Source: Verrucomicrobiota bacterium
GTDB taxonomy: Bacteria; Verrucomicrobiota; Verrucomicrobiia; Limisphaerales; UBA9464
Assembly: GCA_025360495.1 (NCBI GenBank)
Contig: JANYCC010000252.1
Span: 1 to 40,540, forward strand
Direction: 5' to 3'
Length of the DNA stretch: 40,540 bases
Below the pieces are notes generated by a model. The model was not told where the DNA came from. It ran no database searches and saw nothing but the letters and a program-made list of their open reading frames with translations. The number at the start of each line of letters is the position of its first letter. Position 1 is the stretch's first letter. Shown here piece after piece: positions 16,766-26,159 of this stretch. Position numbers and translations under genes: made by a program.

Positions 16766-18790
16766 ATGGACGCCCACGCCGCCCAAACCGCCGTCGCCGT
16801 CGCTTCCGGCGCGAAGTACCAGGACCTTGCCTGGATGGTCCTCGCCATCCCGCTCATGACCGGGATCGGCACCTGGTTCCTGCTCCGCCGTCACCAGGCC
16901 CTGACCGCCGGGTTCAACATCGCCGGCGTGCTGCTCAGCTTCGTCCTCGGCGTCATCCTTCTCAACCTCACCGGCGGATCCGACCTCCCCACGACCCCGT
17001 TCCACTGGCTCCCTCTGGAGGGACTCGACCTCACGCTGGGCCTGCTGGTCGACCGGTTGTCGGCGCTGATGACGCTGGTGGTGACCGCGGTGGCGGCTTT
17101 GGTGATGATTTATTCGACGGGTTATATGAAGGGGGACCGGTCCTATAGCCGGTTCTTCTGCACGCTGAGCCTGTTCGTGTCCTCGATGCTGGGGATCGTG
17201 CTCGCGGACAACTTCGTGATGCTCTTCATCTTCTGGGAGTTGGTGGGCGTCTCCTCCTATCTGCTGATCGGGTTCTGGTACGAACGGCCGGCGGCGGGGG
17301 ACGCGGCGAAGAAGGCGTTCCTGACCAATCGCCTCGGGGATTTCGGGTTCCTGCTGGGGATCCTGGTGGTGTGGGGTGCGGCGGGCACGGTGAACTTCAC
17401 CGAACTGGCCGCCAAGTTTCACGCCAACCCCGCGCTGCTGGGACCGATGGCCGGGGTGGCCGGACTGTTGATTTTCCTCGGGGCCATGGGCAAGAGCGCG
17501 CAATTCCCGCTCCATGTGTGGTTGCCCGACGCGATGGAAGGTCCCACTCCGGTCTCCGCGCTGATCCATGCGGCGACGATGGTGGCGGCCGGCGTCTATA
17601 TGCTGTGCCGGGTGTTCTTTCTTTATACGGTGCCGCCGGGTTGGCCCACCCCGCTCGCCTTTCTCGGGGATCTTTCCGCGGCCACGATCATCGCCTGCAT
17701 TGGCGGCTTCACGGCCCTGTTGGCGGCCCTGATCGCGGTCCAACAGAATGACATCAAACGCATCCTGGCCTACTCCACCCTGTCGCAGCTGGGTTACATG
17801 GTGATGGCGGTCGGGTTGGGTGCGCACGCCGGGACCCCGGCCTCGGCCATGTTCCACCTGGTCACGCACGCGTTCTTCAAGGCGATGCTCTTCCTCGGGG
17901 CCGGCTCCGTGATCCATGCCTGCCATCATGAGCAGGACATCTGGAAGATGGGCGGCTTGCGCCAAAGGATGCCGGTGACGTTCTGGACGTTTGTCATCGG
18001 GACGGCCGCGTTGGCCGGACTGCCGCCCTTCAGCGGTTTCTATTCCAAGGACGAGATCCTGGTCACGGCGTTGGAGGCCTCCCCGCTGCTGTTCGGGTTG
18101 GCCGTGCTGGTGGCCTGCCTGACGACGTTTTATATGACCCGGTTGGTGCTCGTCGCCTTCCTCGGTGCGCCGCGTTCGGATCCGGCCGGCCACGCGCACG
18201 AGTCGCCCCGTTCCATGACCTGGCCGTTGATCGCTCTCGCGGTGCCGAGCCTGGGTTTGGCGTGGACCCCGGTCGGGTCGTTCCTGGCCGCGCATTTCGG
18301 CGGGTCCGGACATGCGATGGCCGAAGCGACGGTGGCAGCCCCGGCCGCGGTCGGTGTTCTCCCGATGTTGGAGAACCTGGCCGGCGGGGTGAACGAGGCG
18401 ATGTTCGGTCCGTTCAACCACAATGCGCTGGCGGCCACGATGGGGCTGTTCGCGGTGATCCTGGGAGGCAGCCTGGCCTGGGCCGCGTACGGTCATGCCA
18501 CCAGGGATCCGCTGCCCAAGCTGCTGGGCGGGTTCGGCCGGACCCTGCGCCACAAATTCTATCTCGATGAACTCTACGAAGGCGTGTTCATCCCGTTGCA
18601 CGATCTCGCCGGCACGCTGGCCGACTGGCTGGATCGCTGGCTGCTCAACGGCCTGGTGATCCGTGGGGCCCACGGGTCGGTCGAGTTGATCGGGCGGGCG
18701 CTGCGCCTGGCCCAGACCGGCAATCTCCAGACCTATGCCTTCCTGTTCGCGGCCGGACTCGCGGTCGTCGCCTGGTTCATCCTTCGCTAA
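16766..18790 (+). CDS. nuoL: NADH-quinone oxidoreductase subunit L
   Basis: Distal antiporter-like proton-pumping subunit, 674 residues. The core shows FIFWELVGVSSYLLIGFWYERP with the coupling Glu, GKSAQFPLHVWLPDAMEGPTPVSALIHAATMVAAG with the pump Lys and gating residues, and QNDIKRILAYSTLSQLGYM. The C-terminal part (FYLDELYEGVFIPLHDLAGTLADWLDRW followed by a last hydrophobic helix) fits the lateral helix and its anchor. The N-terminus carries a short hydrophilic Ala-rich lead before the first helix. Confidence 0.96.
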   Translation: MDAHAAQTAVAVASGAKYQDLAWMVLAIPLMTGIGTWFLLRRHQALTAGFNIAGVLLSFVLGVILLNLTGGSDLPTTPFHWLPLEGLDLTLGLLVDRLSALMTLVVTAVAALVMIYSTGYMKGDRSYSRFFCTLSLFVSSMLGIVLADNFVMLFIFWELVGVSSYLLIGFWYERPAAGDAAKKAFLTNRLGDFGFLLGILVVWGAAGTVNFTELAAKFHANPALLGPMAGVAGLLIFLGAMGKSAQFPLHVWLPDAMEGPTPVSALIHAATMVAAGVYMLCRVFFLYTVPPGWPTPLAFLGDLSAATIIACIGGFTALLAALIAVQQNDIKRILAYSTLSQLGYMVMAVGLGAHAGTPASAMFHLVTHAFFKAMLFLGAGSVIHACHHEQDIWKMGGLRQRMPVTFWTFVIGTAALAGLPPFSGFYSKDEILVTALEASPLLFGLAVLVACLTTFYMTRLVLVAFLGAPRSDPAGHAHESPRSMTWPLIALAVPSLGLAWTPVGSFLAAHFGGSGHAMAEATVAAPAAVGVLPMLENLAGGVNEAMFGPFNHNALAATMGLFAVILGGSLAWAAYGHATRDPLPKLLGGFGRTLRHKFYLDELYEGVFIPLHDLAGTLADWLDRWLLNGLVIRGAHGSVELIGRALRLAQTGNLQTYAFLFAAGLAVVAWFILR

Positions 18791-18795
18791 CCGCC

Positions 18796-20337
18796 ATGTC
18801 GCTGCTGAACACGCTCATCCTCACGCCCTTCCTGACGGCGTTGCTGATCCTGGCCATCCCGGGCAATTACCGGTTCGTGATCCGGTGCCTGGCACTGCTC
18901 GGGTCGGGTTTCACCGCGGTCCTCGGCACGGTGCTCTTTTTCCGGTATGCGCCCGGAACCCCCGGATACCAGTTCGATGAATCCGCCATCTGGGTGTCCT
19001 CCAGCATCCTCCGGCTGAATTACCATGTCGCGGTCGATGGGATTGCGGCCGGGATGCTGCTGGTCACCGCGTTGGTGGGTTTCGCGGCGGTGGCGGTGTC
19101 TTGGGAAATCGAGCGGCAATCGAAGCTTTTCTACCTGCTCCTGCTGATGATCATCGGCGGGGCATTGGGGGCGTTCGCGTCGCTCGACCTGTTCTTCTTC
19201 TATTTCTTCAACGAACTGGCCCTGGTGCCGACCTTCATCATGATCGGCGTGTGGGGGCGCGGCGAGGAGCGGACCTATGCGGCGTATAAGATCACGCTGT
19301 ACCTCACGGCGGGCGCGTTGGTGGGATTGACCGGACTGATTGCACTCTATTCGGCCTCGGGCGCGAGTTCGCTCGACCTGCTGGACCTGCAGCGCCAGGT
19401 GGCGAAGACGCCGATCGCCCCCGCGATGCAGAGCTTCATCTTCCTGTGCCTGGTGTTCGGATTCGGCACGCTCGTCGGGTTGTGGCCGTTCCATTCGTGG
19501 GCGCCCCAGGGTTATGCCTGCGCGCCGACCGCCACGGCCATGCTGCACGCCGGCATCCTGAAGAAGGCCGGTCTGTTCGTGCTGCTCCGGGTCGCCTACC
19601 CGCTGCTGCCGGATGCGGTGGCGCAGTGGAGTTGGATCCTCGGGGTCCTGTGCGTGGGCAACCTGTTGTATTGCGGGTTTGTGGCCCTGCGGCAGCGCGA
19701 TCTCAACCTGCTGATCGGCAACTCGAGCCTGGCGCACATGGGTTTCGCCTTCCTCGGCCTCGCCTCGGTCAATGTCATCGGCATCACCGGCACCGTCCTG
19801 GTGATGGTGTCACATGCGCTGCTCGCGGCCCTGAGCTTTGCGCTGAGCGGTTGGCTGCGCCACCAGACCGGCACCACGGATCTCGGGAAGATGGGCGGCC
19901 TGTTGCGCCGGATGCCGTTCATCGGGACGGTGCTGGTGTTGTGTTTCCTGGCGGGATGCGGGGTCCCGGGCTTTGCGAATTTCGCCGGTGAACTCTCGGT
20001 GCTCTTCGGGGCCTGGAACGGATTGCCGGTGATCGTGGTGGCGGCCGCCTGGGCCGGGTTGATCCTCGGCGGTGTCTATATGTTGCGCGCCCTCCGCCAG
20101 ATCCTCCAGGGAGAGTCCCGCGAGCCCTTGAAGGGGGTGCTGGACGCCGTGGGCCTCTGGCGGCAACTGCCCTTCGCCTTGCTCGCGGCTGGGCTGCTCT
20201 TTTTCGGCATCTTCCCCAACGTCCTCGTCAACCGCGTCAAGCCCGCCGCCTCCGCCGTGGTCCGGTTGGCCACCACCCTCACCCCCGCCGCGCCCGTGAA
20301 GGCCGCGCCCACCCGCACGGCCGCCCCCGCCAAGTGA
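18796..20337 (+). CDS. nuoM: NADH-quinone oxidoreductase subunit M
   Basis: Second antiporter-like proton-pumping subunit, 513 residues and about 14 helices. Diagnostic segments are FFYFFNELALVPTFIMIGVWG with the conserved Glu, FGFGTLVGLWPFHSWAPQGYACAPTATAMLHAGILKKAG, and RDLNLLIGNSSLAHMGF. The Lys in the broken helix region LKKAGLF is kept. The C-terminal 25 residues are an Ala/Pro/Thr-rich tail (ATTLTPAAPVKAAPTRTAAPAK) probably exposed to solvent. It is five bases after nuoL. Confidence 0.95.
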   Translation: MSLLNTLILTPFLTALLILAIPGNYRFVIRCLALLGSGFTAVLGTVLFFRYAPGTPGYQFDESAIWVSSSILRLNYHVAVDGIAAGMLLVTALVGFAAVAVSWEIERQSKLFYLLLLMIIGGALGAFASLDLFFFYFFNELALVPTFIMIGVWGRGEERTYAAYKITLYLTAGALVGLTGLIALYSASGASSLDLLDLQRQVAKTPIAPAMQSFIFLCLVFGFGTLVGLWPFHSWAPQGYACAPTATAMLHAGILKKAGLFVLLRVAYPLLPDAVAQWSWILGVLCVGNLLYCGFVALRQRDLNLLIGNSSLAHMGFAFLGLASVNVIGITGTVLVMVSHALLAALSFALSGWLRHQTGTTDLGKMGGLLRRMPFIGTVLVLCFLAGCGVPGFANFAGELSVLFGAWNGLPVIVVAAAWAGLILGGVYMLRALRQILQGESREPLKGVLDAVGLWRQLPFALLAAGLLFFGIFPNVLVNRVKPAASAVVRLATTLTPAAPVKAAPTRTAAPAK

Positions 20338-20353
20338 CCTGCCCCAACGCGCG

Positions 20354-21847
20354 ATGAACTACTCGCTCCTCCTGGTCGAAATCCTCGTGGCCGTCCTCGG
20401 TCTCGGGGTGTTGCTGGCCGACCTCTGGATCCCCGCCGAACACCGCCGCAAACTCGGCTATGCCGCCGCGGCCGGTCTCACCCTCATCTTCTTCGTCGGC
20501 CTCAGCGACGTCACCGAGACCTCCTATGCGTTCACCGCGCCGGGCGCCCGCACCGGCATGTACGTGTTCGACAGCCTGTCGGTGTTCTTCAAGGAGTTCT
20601 TCCTGCTGGCCGGCATCATCGTGATGCTGCTCTCGGTGGCGTTCTCCGACCGTTTCACCACCGGGGTTTCGGAGTTTTTCTCGCTCACCCTCTTCGCGCT
20701 GCTGGGGATGCTGTTCGCCGCCTCGGCCAACGATTTCGTCCTGATGTTCGCGGCGCTGGAACTGATCACGATCACCTTCGTGGTGCTCAACAGCTATCAG
20801 CGCAACCGGGCGGCTTCGATCGAGGCCGGCGTGAAATACCTGATCCTCGGCGCGCTGGCCTCAGCGATCATGGTGTTCGGCATCGCCTTGGTGTTCGGTT
20901 CGGCCAACACCACCAATTTCAACGAGATCTTCCTCGCGCAAAAGCAACTCGCCGGCAACCCGGTGTTCCTCGCCGGACTCGCCATGGTCCTCGGCGGACT
21001 CGCTTTCAAGGTCGCCGCCGTCCCGTTCCAAGTCTGGGCCCCGGACGTGTACCAAGGGTCGCCCGCCCCGGCCACGGCGTTCCTGGCGGTCGGTTCCAAG
21101 GCCGCCGGATTCGTCCTGCTTCTGCGGGTCCTGTTCGGGGTCGTGCCACAAATCACCGCGCAATGGAATCACCTGCTCGTCGTGATCGCGGCGCTGACGA
21201 TCCTTTACGGAAGCCTGTGCGCCATCCCCCAACGCAGCCTCAAACGGCTCATGGGCTATTCCAGCATCGCCAACGCCGGCTACCTGCTCATCGGTTTCGC
21301 CAGCGTCAGCAAGGCCGGCGCCGCCGGTGTCCTCTTCTATCTCGGCGGCTATCTGTTCACCGTCCTCGCCACCTTCACCGTCCTCTGCGTGATCCTTCGT
21401 CACACCGATTCCGATGACATCAGCTCCCTCGCCGGACTGGGTCAGCGGTCCCCCGTGCTGGCCGGTGTGCTCTCCCTCTCGATGGTCTCGCTCGCCGGCA
21501 TCCCGCCGCTGGCCGGGTTCTTCGGGAAATTCCTGCTCCTGAAATCCATCGTGATGCTCGGGGTCCGGGATCCCGCCTATTATTGCCTGCTCGCGGTCGC
21601 GCTATTGGGCGTGGTCATCTCGCTCTATTATTATTTCGGTGTGATCAAGGCCGTGTATTGGGGCGGCGGGGCGGTCGATCTCTCCCCGATCCCCTTGGAT
21701 TGGCCGGTGCGGATCTCGCTGACGGTCTGTGTGCTCGGGATGTTCTGGCTCGGCGTGTTTCCGGACCATGTCGTCAAGCTCTCGACGCCGGCGGTCGAGG
21801 TGCTCAAGCCGGAGGCGCCCGCCTCGCTCCACGAAAAAGGCCGCTGA
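20354..21847 (+). CDS. nuoN: NADH-quinone oxidoreductase subunit N
   Basis: Third antiporter-like proton-pumping subunit, 497 residues. Family blocks seen are FVLMFAALELITITFVVLNSYQRN with the coupling Glu, KYLILGALASAIMVFGIALVFG, AFKVAAVPFQVWAPDVYQGSPAPATAFLAVGSKAAGF, and the RSLKRLMGYSSIANAGYLLIGF region. It is the last gene of the nuo operon. The next gene, lpxA, converges on it 54 bases downstream with an imperfect palindrome between. Confidence 0.96.
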   Translation: MNYSLLLVEILVAVLGLGVLLADLWIPAEHRRKLGYAAAAGLTLIFFVGLSDVTETSYAFTAPGARTGMYVFDSLSVFFKEFFLLAGIIVMLLSVAFSDRFTTGVSEFFSLTLFALLGMLFAASANDFVLMFAALELITITFVVLNSYQRNRAASIEAGVKYLILGALASAIMVFGIALVFGSANTTNFNEIFLAQKQLAGNPVFLAGLAMVLGGLAFKVAAVPFQVWAPDVYQGSPAPATAFLAVGSKAAGFVLLLRVLFGVVPQITAQWNHLLVVIAALTILYGSLCAIPQRSLKRLMGYSSIANAGYLLIGFASVSKAGAAGVLFYLGGYLFTVLATFTVLCVILRHTDSDDISSLAGLGQRSPVLAGVLSLSMVSLAGIPPLAGFFGKFLLLKSIVMLGVRDPAYYCLLAVALLGVVISLYYYFGVIKAVYWGGGAVDLSPIPLDWPVRISLTVCVLGMFWLGVFPDHVVKLSTPAVEVLKPEAPASLHEKGR

Positions 21848-21852
21848 AAATC

Positions 21853-21899
21853 AGAGCCTCAGAGCCTCGGAGGTTCAGCGGTCCGTCCTTCGCTCCGAG
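21853..21899. terminator. Imperfect palindrome between convergent nuoN and lpxA
   Basis: CTCGGAG (21866-21872) and CTCCGAG (21893-21899) are perfect inverted arms, extended by GAGC and GTCTC with mismatches. The left flank is also a direct repeat, CAGAGCCT twice. Position between two convergent genes suits a bidirectional transcription end, but there is no T-tract on either strand. It may equally be one more member of the short-repeat population. Confidence 0.35.
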
Positions 21900-21901
21900 T
21901 C

Positions 21902-22705
21902 TCAGCGCCTTCCCTCGTCCCCACACACGCCGCGCCGGCTGGCCGCCACAAAATCGACCAGTTCCGTCACCGGCGGAAATCCACCCAGCTCGGTCCGGAC
22001 CGAGGCCAGGGCATCCCTCTGGGCACGGTGCGAACGGAATAAACGCGTGTAGGCCCGCTTGAGCGCCAGGCGTTCACCGGCATCCAGGCCCGCACGGCGC
22101 AATCCGACGATGTTCAATCCGCACAGGGTGTTGTTGTCCCGGGCGACACAGAACGGCGGCAGATCCTTGGAGATGCCCGCGCCGCCCTGCATCAGCGCGA
22201 GACGACCGATCCGGCATCCCTGGTGGACCAGGCAGTTGCCGGAAATGAAGGCGCGATCACCGAGGATGACATGGCCGGCGAGCAAGGCGCCGTTGGCCAC
22301 AATGTTATGATTCCCGATATGACAATTATGCCCGACATGGCTGCCCACCATGAAGAGGTTCCCGTCCCCGATCACGGTGTCCTCGGCGGTCTGGTTGGAG
22401 CGATGGACGGTGACGTGTTCACGGAACGTGTTGCCGGACCCGATGACCAATCGCGTGGGGGTGCCATCGTATTTCAGATCCTGCGGCGCATCACCGATCA
22501 CGGCCCCGGCATGGAACCGGTTCCGGGGGCCGATCCGCGTGATGCCGGTCAGATGCACGCCGGGCCCGACCTCACAGCCATCGCCCAATTCCACGCCGAC
22601 ATCGATGACCGCGTACGGACCGACACGACAGCCGGAGCCGAGCTTCGCGCCCGGGGCGATGACGGCGGTGGGATGGATGAGGGGAGGAAGGCGACCGTCA
22701 GACAT
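21902..22705 (-). CDS. lpxA: Acyl-[ACP]--UDP-N-acetylglucosamine O-acyltransferase
   Basis: First committed acyltransfer of lipid A synthesis, moving a hydroxyacyl chain from ACP to UDP-GlcNAc in the cytoplasm. I choose the ATG at 22705 (MSDGRLPPLIHPTAVIAPGA), giving 267 residues; upstream in-frame codons give an unlikely Arg/Pro/Ser-rich lead. The left-handed beta-helix hexapeptides run through residues about 10-190. The motif IGDAPQDLKYDG and SHVGHNCHIGN are kept, and His126 aligns with the catalytic His125 of the E. coli enzyme. The C-terminal helical part (LKRAYTRLFR) is present. It is not clustered with lpxD or fabZ here. It diverges from the acyl ligase operon. Confidence 0.93.
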   Translation of the reverse strand: MSDGRLPPLIHPTAVIAPGAKLGSGCRVGPYAVIDVGVELGDGCEVGPGVHLTGITRIGPRNRFHAGAVIGDAPQDLKYDGTPTRLVIGSGNTFREHVTVHRSNQTAEDTVIGDGNLFMVGSHVGHNCHIGNHNIVANGALLAGHVILGDRAFISGNCLVHQGCRIGRLALMQGGAGISKDLPPFCVARDNNTLCGLNIVGLRRAGLDAGERLALKRAYTRLFRSHRAQRDALASVRTELGGFPPVTELVDFVAASRRGVCGDEGRR

Positions 22706-22888
22706 CGTAGCGGCGGATGGAACCATGTCTGATCGGCGGGGGGAAGCGCGCGGGCGGGGGGAGTGAGGATCGGTGAGACCGTGATGCGACCCCTGCATTC
22801 CTTGCGATCGACCCGCCAAACAATGTCGGATCTTCGGGGGCGCCTGGCGGCGGTGGTGGGATTATAGGGGTTTGGAGCTGAATCTGCC

Positions 22889-24391
22889 ATGAGGGTCCCG
22901 GATCCATTCCGAAGTCTCGGTGAGCTCGCCGGGCGGTTGGGCGCAGAGCACCCGGAGGACACGGCATTTCGCGCGGGCGGGCGCACTTACGCGCGAGGCG
23001 AAATCGCCTACCGGTCCCGGTTGTTGGCCGTGACCTGGCCCGCCCGGGGTTTGGTGCCGGGCGACGTGGTCGGGATTGTGGGGGATGGCGGTCCGGTCCT
23101 GGCACTGGCCCTTTTCTCCACCGCAATGGCGGGACTGGTTCCGCTGCTGCTGGATTCGCGACTCACCTCCGACGAGGCCCGCACTGTCTTCGAACGGGCC
23201 CGGCCCCGGGCATTGGCGCTGTGCACCGCAGCGGACCCGCCGTGGGCCGCGGAACTGCCCAGGCAGGTCTTCACCGGCGAGGAACAAAGCCATGGCGGGG
23301 AGCCTCCATCCCTTCCGTCCGACCCGGACGCGCCCGCGGTCCTCCTCGTGACTTCGGGCACCTCGGGCCGGCCGCGTGTCGTGCCTCTTTCCGCGGCCAA
23401 TCTGTCCTCCAATATCCGCGCCGGATGCGAGGTTCATCCCTGCGGCCGGGGTGAGGTTTTCCTTTCGATCCTTCCCGCGACGCACGCCTTTGAACTCACC
23501 ACCGGGCTTCTGGGCCCGCTGGTCTGCGGGGCCTCGGTGGTGGTTCCGGGGTCGCGCAATCCCAGGCGCCTGCTCGACGAGATGGCCACTGGGCGGGTGA
23601 CCCGGATCAATGTCGTGCCTGCTATCCTCGGCATGATGGCGGCGGAATTGCGCGATTCGGAGGGGGCCCGGGAGATCCTGAAGGCGTTGGGTGGAAGCCT
23701 GCACTCGATTGTCTGCGGGGGTGCCGCGATCGATCCGGACCTGGCGCGGTTGGCCGTCGCGCACCACCTGCCGTTGTGGGTGGGTTACGGCCTGACCGAG
23801 GCCTCCCCCATCGTCGCGCTGGGGCGGGCCGAGTCGTCGCCGGTGGGTTCCACCGGGCGTCCGCTCCCCGGGGTGCAAGTGCGTATTGACGGGGAGACCG
23901 GTGAGGTGCAGGTGCGCGGCCCCAACGTGACGAAGGGTTATGTCGGCGACGAAACCGCCACCACCGCGCTGTTCCAGGACGGTTGGCTCCGCACCGGAGA
24001 CCTCGGGCGACTGGACGCGGATGGCTTCCTGTTCATCCTGGGTCGGCGTCGCGAGATGATCGTGACTGCGGCCGGCCTCAAGCTTTCACCCGAGGCGATC
24101 GAGGCCGCCTATCGGTCCCCCCGGTTTGCGGATGTCTGCGCCGTCGGTGTTCCCGATCGCGCCGGCGGCGGAGGCGAGAAGCCGCAGTTGGCCGTGGTGC
24201 CGTCGCCTGACGAGGGCGTGGGCGGGGACGTTTTGCGGGCGGAGTTCGCGCGGCTTTCCGGGATGGCGGGGGATCGTCGGGCGTTTGCGATGACGGTGTT
24301 CAGCCGGGCGTTCCCGCGCACGGGAACCCTGAAGCTGCGGCGCGACCTGGTGCGGCAGGCGGTGATCGCAAGGGAAGGAGTGATCGCATGA
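22889..24391 (+). CDS. AMP-forming acyl ligase (ANL superfamily)
   Basis: Acid-activating enzyme of 500 residues that should make an acyl-adenylate from ATP and a carboxylic acid and pass it to CoA or to the phosphopantetheine arm of an ACP. The ATP-binding loop TSGTSGRPR starts at about Thr155, YGLTEASP binds AMP, and LRTGDLGRLD has Asp371. The hinge and swivel region is GRRREMIVTAAGLKLSPEAIE, and the C-terminal catalytic Lys is likely Lys482 in GTLKLRRD. With an ACP gene three genes downstream and no CoA-specific feature evident, an acyl-ACP synthetase role is my inference. The stop overlaps the next gene's ATG by four bases. Confidence 0.87.
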   Translation: MRVPDPFRSLGELAGRLGAEHPEDTAFRAGGRTYARGEIAYRSRLLAVTWPARGLVPGDVVGIVGDGGPVLALALFSTAMAGLVPLLLDSRLTSDEARTVFERARPRALALCTAADPPWAAELPRQVFTGEEQSHGGEPPSLPSDPDAPAVLLVTSGTSGRPRVVPLSAANLSSNIRAGCEVHPCGRGEVFLSILPATHAFELTTGLLGPLVCGASVVVPGSRNPRRLLDEMATGRVTRINVVPAILGMMAAELRDSEGAREILKALGGSLHSIVCGGAAIDPDLARLAVAHHLPLWVGYGLTEASPIVALGRAESSPVGSTGRPLPGVQVRIDGETGEVQVRGPNVTKGYVGDETATTALFQDGWLRTGDLGRLDADGFLFILGRRREMIVTAAGLKLSPEAIEAAYRSPRFADVCAVGVPDRAGGGGEKPQLAVVPSPDEGVGGDVLRAEFARLSGMAGDRRAFAMTVFSRAFPRTGTLKLRRDLVRQAVIAREGVIA

Positions 24392-24828
24392 ACGACCCGG
24401 TTCGCGAGCCTTCCGTCCGGTTGGGCCTCCGCAGTCGCCGGTTCGGCTGGAGCCTGTTCCTGGCGGGCATTGTCTACGGAATGATCCTGGGCACTTTTGC
24501 CTTCGACGGGCCCCTGGCGGCGCCGGACCGATTGGCGGATTATGTGGCGACACCCCGTCGGATGATCCGTCTGGCGCACATCGCCTGCATGGCGCTCGGC
24601 TTGGTGAACGTTCTCTACGGAAACGAACTGGGGCGGGTGCCATTCAGCGATCGCCTGGCGCGGGTGGGTTCCGGCGCCCTGATCGTGGCGGGCCTGTTGA
24701 TGCCGGGCATCCTGACCTTGGCGGCGTTCCAGCCCGCTTGGAAGTGGGGCCTGCCCGTTCCGGCCACGGCCGCACTGGTCGCGGTGTCGGTGTTGGTCTG
24801 GGGGCTCGGGAAGGAGGATCGGCCATGA
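24388..24828 (+). CDS. Uncharacterised four-helix membrane protein
   Basis: A 146-residue integral membrane protein with predicted helices at about 19-39, 59-78, 92-113 and 119-140. A conserved-looking block, PRRMIRLAHIACMALGLVNVLYGNEL, puts a His at the start of helix 2. I do not recognise a named family. It has ATGA overlaps on both sides (ligase upstream, radical SAM downstream), so it is translated together with them. A role in anchoring the pathway, handling the lipid product or binding a redox cofactor are possibilities only. The segment GTFAFDGPLAAPDRLADY lies in the first extramembrane loop. Confidence 0.7.
   Translation: MNDPVREPSVRLGLRSRRFGWSLFLAGIVYGMILGTFAFDGPLAAPDRLADYVATPRRMIRLAHIACMALGLVNVLYGNELGRVPFSDRLARVGSGALIVAGLLMPGILTLAAFQPAWKWGLPVPATAALVAVSVLVWGLGKEDRP
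24811..24817 (+). promoter_or_regulatory. Strong ribosome binding site for the radical SAM gene
   Basis: AAGGAGG lies seven bases before the ATG at 24825. It fixes that start against an upstream in-frame extension that would lie inside the membrane-protein gene. Such clear Shine-Dalgarno sequences are uncommon elsewhere in this window. Confidence 0.75.
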
Positions 24829-26159
24829 ACATCGGACTCATCGCCATGTCGGGGGTGCGCGTCCGGACCGCCGAGTTGGCCGAACTCGGCGTGACGCTGC
24901 CCGGATTCGTGAACCGCGGAACGGTGATAGCCTCGCTGCCGTCGCTGGGCCTGCTCATCGTGGCCGCACTCACGCCGCCGGAGCACACCGTGAGCTACGT
25001 GGAGGTGGCCGATGTCCGGGACGTGAAGGAACCGCCCCCATTCGACCTGGTGGGGATTTCGTCCTTCACCGCGCAGATCGGCGAGGCCTACGCGCTGGCC
25101 GATCAATACCGGGCGCGCGGCACTCCGGTGGTGATCGGCGGCACCCACACCACCCTGTGTCCGGAGGAGGTCCTCGAGCACGCCGACGCCATCGTGTGCG
25201 GCGGAGCGGAGGAAACCTGGCCGCAATTGCTCCGCGACCTGGAGGCCGGCACGCTGCAGCGCCGGTACCACGGCTCCAACCGCGGCTTTTACACCCGGGG
25301 CGAGCCGGTGATGCCCCGGTTCGAACTGCTGCTGGGGCGCCCCTATAACCGGATCACGGTCCAGACCTCGCGCGGATGCCCGCTGGATTGTGAGTTTTGC
25401 GCCGCCTCAAAAATCTTCACGCCCCATTTCGAACAGAAGCCGGTGGCGGTGGTGGAACGCGAATTGCAGCGTGCGGCCGGATTGTTCGACCGCCCCTTCA
25501 TCGAGTTTGCCGACGACAACACTTTCGTCAATCCGGCCTGGTCCCGCAAATTCCTGGCGATGCTCGCGCGCCAGGGGTTGCGTTGGTTCACGGAGACCGA
25601 CCTGCGCGTGGCCGACGATGCCAGGATGCCCCGGATGCTCTATGAGGCCGGATGTTATCAATTGCTGATCGGGTTTGAGAGTCCGCGGGAGCAGAGCCTG
25701 GAGGGCCTGGAACGTAACAACTGGAAGGCGAAGCGACGAGGCCATTATATGAAGGCCATCGACCGTCTGCAGTCGGCCGGTGTCACCGTGAATGGCTGTT
25801 TCATTGTGGGGCTCGACAGCGACACGCCGGACATCTTCGGCGAGATCCGGGATTTTGTGCGCGAAGCGGGGTTGCTGGAGGTGCAGATCACCTGTCTGAC
25901 GCCCTTCCCGGGCACGCGGCTTTATCAGCGGCTGGAGCGGGAAGGCCGCCTGCTGAGCCGGCGCTTCTGGGATCGTTGCACTCTCTTCGACGTGAATTTC
26001 CGTCCGAAAAACATGAGCGTGGAGGAACTGGAGGCGGGCCTGCGCTGGCTGTTCCGGGAACTCTATAGTGAGGACATGGTGCACGAACGACGCCGGCATT
26101 ATGTCGACCTGATCAAGGCGCTGGACAACCCGGTGCCGGCCGCGGAGGCACGGTCGTGA
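24825..26159 (+). CDS. B12-binding-domain radical SAM protein
   Basis: Radical S-adenosylmethionine enzyme of 444 residues. The N-terminal part (about 1-140) is a cobalamin-type Rossmann domain with LVGISSFTAQIGEAYALAD and VVIGGTHTTLCPEEVLEHADAIVCGGAEETW. The radical SAM core follows, with the 4Fe-4S ligands Cys185, Cys189 and Cys192 (CPLDCEFC). Family features GFESPREQSLEGLERNNW, GCFIVGLDSDTPD and TPFPGTRLYQRLEREGRLL are intact. Enzymes of this class methylate or rearrange unactivated carbons, often on lipids or natural products. The substrate here is unknown; coupling to an ACP and an acyl ligase suggests a carrier-bound or free acyl chain. ATGA and GTGA overlaps join it to both neighbours. 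Confidence 0.88.
   Translation: MNIGLIAMSGVRVRTAELAELGVTLPGFVNRGTVIASLPSLGLLIVAALTPPEHTVSYVEVADVRDVKEPPPFDLVGISSFTAQIGEAYALADQYRARGTPVVIGGTHTTLCPEEVLEHADAIVCGGAEETWPQLLRDLEAGTLQRRYHGSNRGFYTRGEPVMPRFELLLGRPYNRITVQTSRGCPLDCEFCAASKIFTPHFEQKPVAVVERELQRAAGLFDRPFIEFADDNTFVNPAWSRKFLAMLARQGLRWFTETDLRVADDARMPRMLYEAGCYQLLIGFESPREQSLEGLERNNWKAKRRGHYMKAIDRLQSAGVTVNGCFIVGLDSDTPDIFGEIRDFVREAGLLEVQITCLTPFPGTRLYQRLEREGRLLSRRFWDRCTLFDVNFRPKNMSVEELEAGLRWLFRELYSEDMVHERRRHYVDLIKALDNPVPAAEARS

Noticed and set aside
16745-18673. Open frame of about 640 codons antisense to nuoL
   Set aside because: Arg/Gln/His-rich translation typical of the reverse strand of a membrane-protein gene; not supported.
22706-22888. 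Cobalamin riboswitch before the operon containing the B12 radical SAM gene
   Set aside because: I looked for a B12-box-like segment and a long structured leader in the 183-base gap and saw neither.
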